From Thalassotalea_H castellviae (GTDB lineage Bacteria; Pseudomonadota; Gammaproteobacteria; Enterobacterales; Alteromonadaceae): a stretch of DNA of 64,000 nucleotides. Where the stretch lies: positions 89,613 through 153,612 of the forward strand of contig NZ_JAVRIF010000010.1 of assembly GCF_031846185.1 (NCBI RefSeq), written 5' to 3'. Each line of letters begins with the position of its first letter. The first letter of the stretch is position 1. Made by a program: the position numbers and the translations under genes. Below are positions 63,131-64,000 of this stretch, piece by piece. The notes beneath the pieces were generated by a model that made no database searches, was not told where the DNA came from, and was given only the letters and a program-made list of their open reading frames with translations.

Positions 63131-63547
63131 ATGAAAAAAACTCTTTTAATATTAATATCACTTTCGCTTTTCGCATGTTCTTCAACACCTAAACTTAATG
63201 CAAACGCTGAGTTTGAACGACTTTATGTTGCTCTTGGAATGGAAGAAATATTGAGCTCATTTGGTGGTGAAATAAATATCAGTCCCGAAAAACTATTTTC
63301 AGACACGCTAAGTGGTTTACCTGAAAACCAAAAAAGAATTTTCATCGAGTCTATGCCTTCAAAAATGATGACTGACCCTATCAATATAAATGCAGCTAAG
63401 GTTGTATTTAAAACTAAACTCCTCTCATTATTAACAGCAGAAGAGTTAAAAATTGCAGCAGACTTTTACTCTAGTAAAATGGGTCTAAAGGCGCATCGAG
63501 CTATTATTGAGGCTGAGGTAGCTGTTTCAGAGTCTTTGGATGGGTGA
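63131..63547 (+). CDS. Cassette gene 5, lipoprotein of unknown function
   Basis: A 138-residue lipoprotein: the signal MKKTLLILISLSLFAC ends in a lipobox (LFAC). The mature part is mainly helical; ENQKRIFIESMPSKMMTD and LSLLTAEELKIAADFYSSKMGLKAHRAI resemble DUF2059-type secreted proteins. The ATG at 63131 has AAGGA 5 bases before it; a GTG at 63113 would put charge before the signal. Stop lies next to the attC-like site at 63554. Confidence 0.7.
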   Translation: MKKTLLILISLSLFACSSTPKLNANAEFERLYVALGMEEILSSFGGEINISPEKLFSDTLSGLPENQKRIFIESMPSKMMTDPININAAKVVFKTKLLSLLTAEELKIAADFYSSKMGLKAHRAIIEAEVAVSESLDG

Positions 63548-63553
63548 AATGGC

Positions 63554-63644
63554 GTATAACAAGCTAATTAATAAGGACGTTGGCTTTTGCTCCTGCGTCG
63601 CTATTTTAGCCAACAATTATTTGCCTCTGAATGAGGCGTTATAT
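63554..63644. repeat. attC-like site 4
   Basis: GTATAAC (63554-63560) to GTTATAT (63638-63644). Inner stems GTTGGCT / AGCCAAC and GCCTCTGAATGAGGC. The left block ATAACAAGCTAATTAATAAGG is the same as in site 2. Confidence 0.85.
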
Positions 63645-63661
63645 ACAAAAAGGAACTTTGT

Positions 63662-64000
63662 GTGAAATCTAAAATTATTTTCTCATTGTTTATTATTTTT
63701 ATTTTTTTATCAGGTCTTACTGCCGGTTTCTTGGGTGGCATTTTAAATGCAGCATCTCCTGTTATTGGTCAGGTATGGGCTGGAGCTAAAGAAATGCAAG
63801 CAGCTATTTCGTTAATAGACAAAAATGAATTAAGTAGAGCAAGAGACTTATTGTGTAACTCTATTCAAACGAGACTTGTTATTATGGACCAACTTCAGCC
63901 CGTTAAAAGCGAAACCACATCCAATATTCATAAAGTACTAGAAGGTTACCTTTATGAAGATATTAAAAAAGATAAACCAGAGTTTCGTGCAACTTGTATA
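63662..64000 (+). CDS. Cassette gene 6, partial, membrane-associated protein
   Basis: Open to the window end, at least 113 residues. GTG start after AAAAAGGAACTTT. The start MKSKIIFSLFIIFIFLSGLTAG is hydrophobic (signal peptide or anchor), followed by a Gly/Ala-rich stretch (GGILNAASPVIGQVWAGAKEMQAA) and a charged helical region. No family is recognised. The stop and the next attC lie outside the window. Confidence 0.6.
   Translation, partial: MKSKIIFSLFIIFIFLSGLTAGFLGGILNAASPVIGQVWAGAKEMQAAISLIDKNELSRARDLLCNSIQTRLVIMDQLQPVKSETTSNIHKVLEGYLYEDIKKDKPEFRATCI

Noticed and set aside
1..64000. CRISPR arrays, tRNA or rRNA genes, insertion sequences
   Set aside because: No regularly spaced repeats, no cloverleaf sequence ending in CCA-type context, and no transposase reading frame were found.

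Overview
The window looks like chromosome of a marine, AT-rich gammaproteobacterium of the Alteromonadales, probably Colwelliaceae (Colwellia or Thalassotalea-like). This is inferred from the gene content (aroQ-accBC, prmA-dusB-fis-purH-purD, a TIGR03899 protein, M14 and HExxH exported peptidases, a glucosylglycerate cluster, a RegBA-like pair). No rRNA or tRNA gene, CRISPR array or insertion sequence was found.

Layout. 0-14.6 kb is core metabolism: aroQ-accB-accC, two tandem oxidoreductase-like mini-proteins, a MocR regulator overlapping a Bcr/CflA-type efflux gene, an exported zinc metalloprotease, fbp, a GbsR-type regulator with cydAB (a CioAB-like short-Q-loop bd oxidase) behind an FNR-like site, and a DHH-family inorganic pyrophosphatase. 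14.9-17.9 kb is a small accessory patch: a GNAT gene whose 3' end recurs 2.4 kb downstream, enclosing a membrane protein, an exported phospholipase-A2-like protein and copies of a diverged noncoding repeat. 18-38 kb is core again: an M14 peptidase, topB, fadBA, an MFS transporter, a response regulator with GGDEF and EAL domains, a TIGR03899 protein, purD, an exported methyltransferase-like protein, purH, fis, dusB, prmA. The last block lies in reverse order and orientation relative to accC, as if about 35 kb had been inverted. 38-48 kb holds an exported substrate-binding protein, a siroheme-synthase-like protein with a vestigial methyltransferase domain, a PrsT-like TPR lipoprotein, an OmpR-type two-component pair, a DJ-1/PfpI protein, a RegBA-like pair and a GFA protein.

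48.5-53.5 kb is a compact four-gene unit for the compatible solute glucosylglycerate: glycerate kinase, a phosphatase (GpgP/MpgP family), glucosyl-3-phosphoglycerate synthase and glucosylglycerate phosphorylase. Synthesis and recycling are encoded together. A candidate sigma-54 promoter and an NtrC-like palindrome lie upstream, suggesting nitrogen control.

53.7-64 kb is mobile DNA. A tyrosine integrase, an unknown protein, an AlpA-like protein, a winged-helix-like small protein and a phage gpA-type HUH replication initiator form a compact satellite-like module with no virion genes, followed by a DUF4365-TPR protein (candidate defence or toxin-like gene). A run of promoterless small genes separated by attC-like sites follows, without an integron integrase in view, so it looks like a CALIN cassette array that continues past the right edge. 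A 13-base direct repeat and a 20-base motif near both ends suggest that the integrase-borne element may span 53695-62508 and end inside a cassette recombination site. This boundary is a hypothesis.
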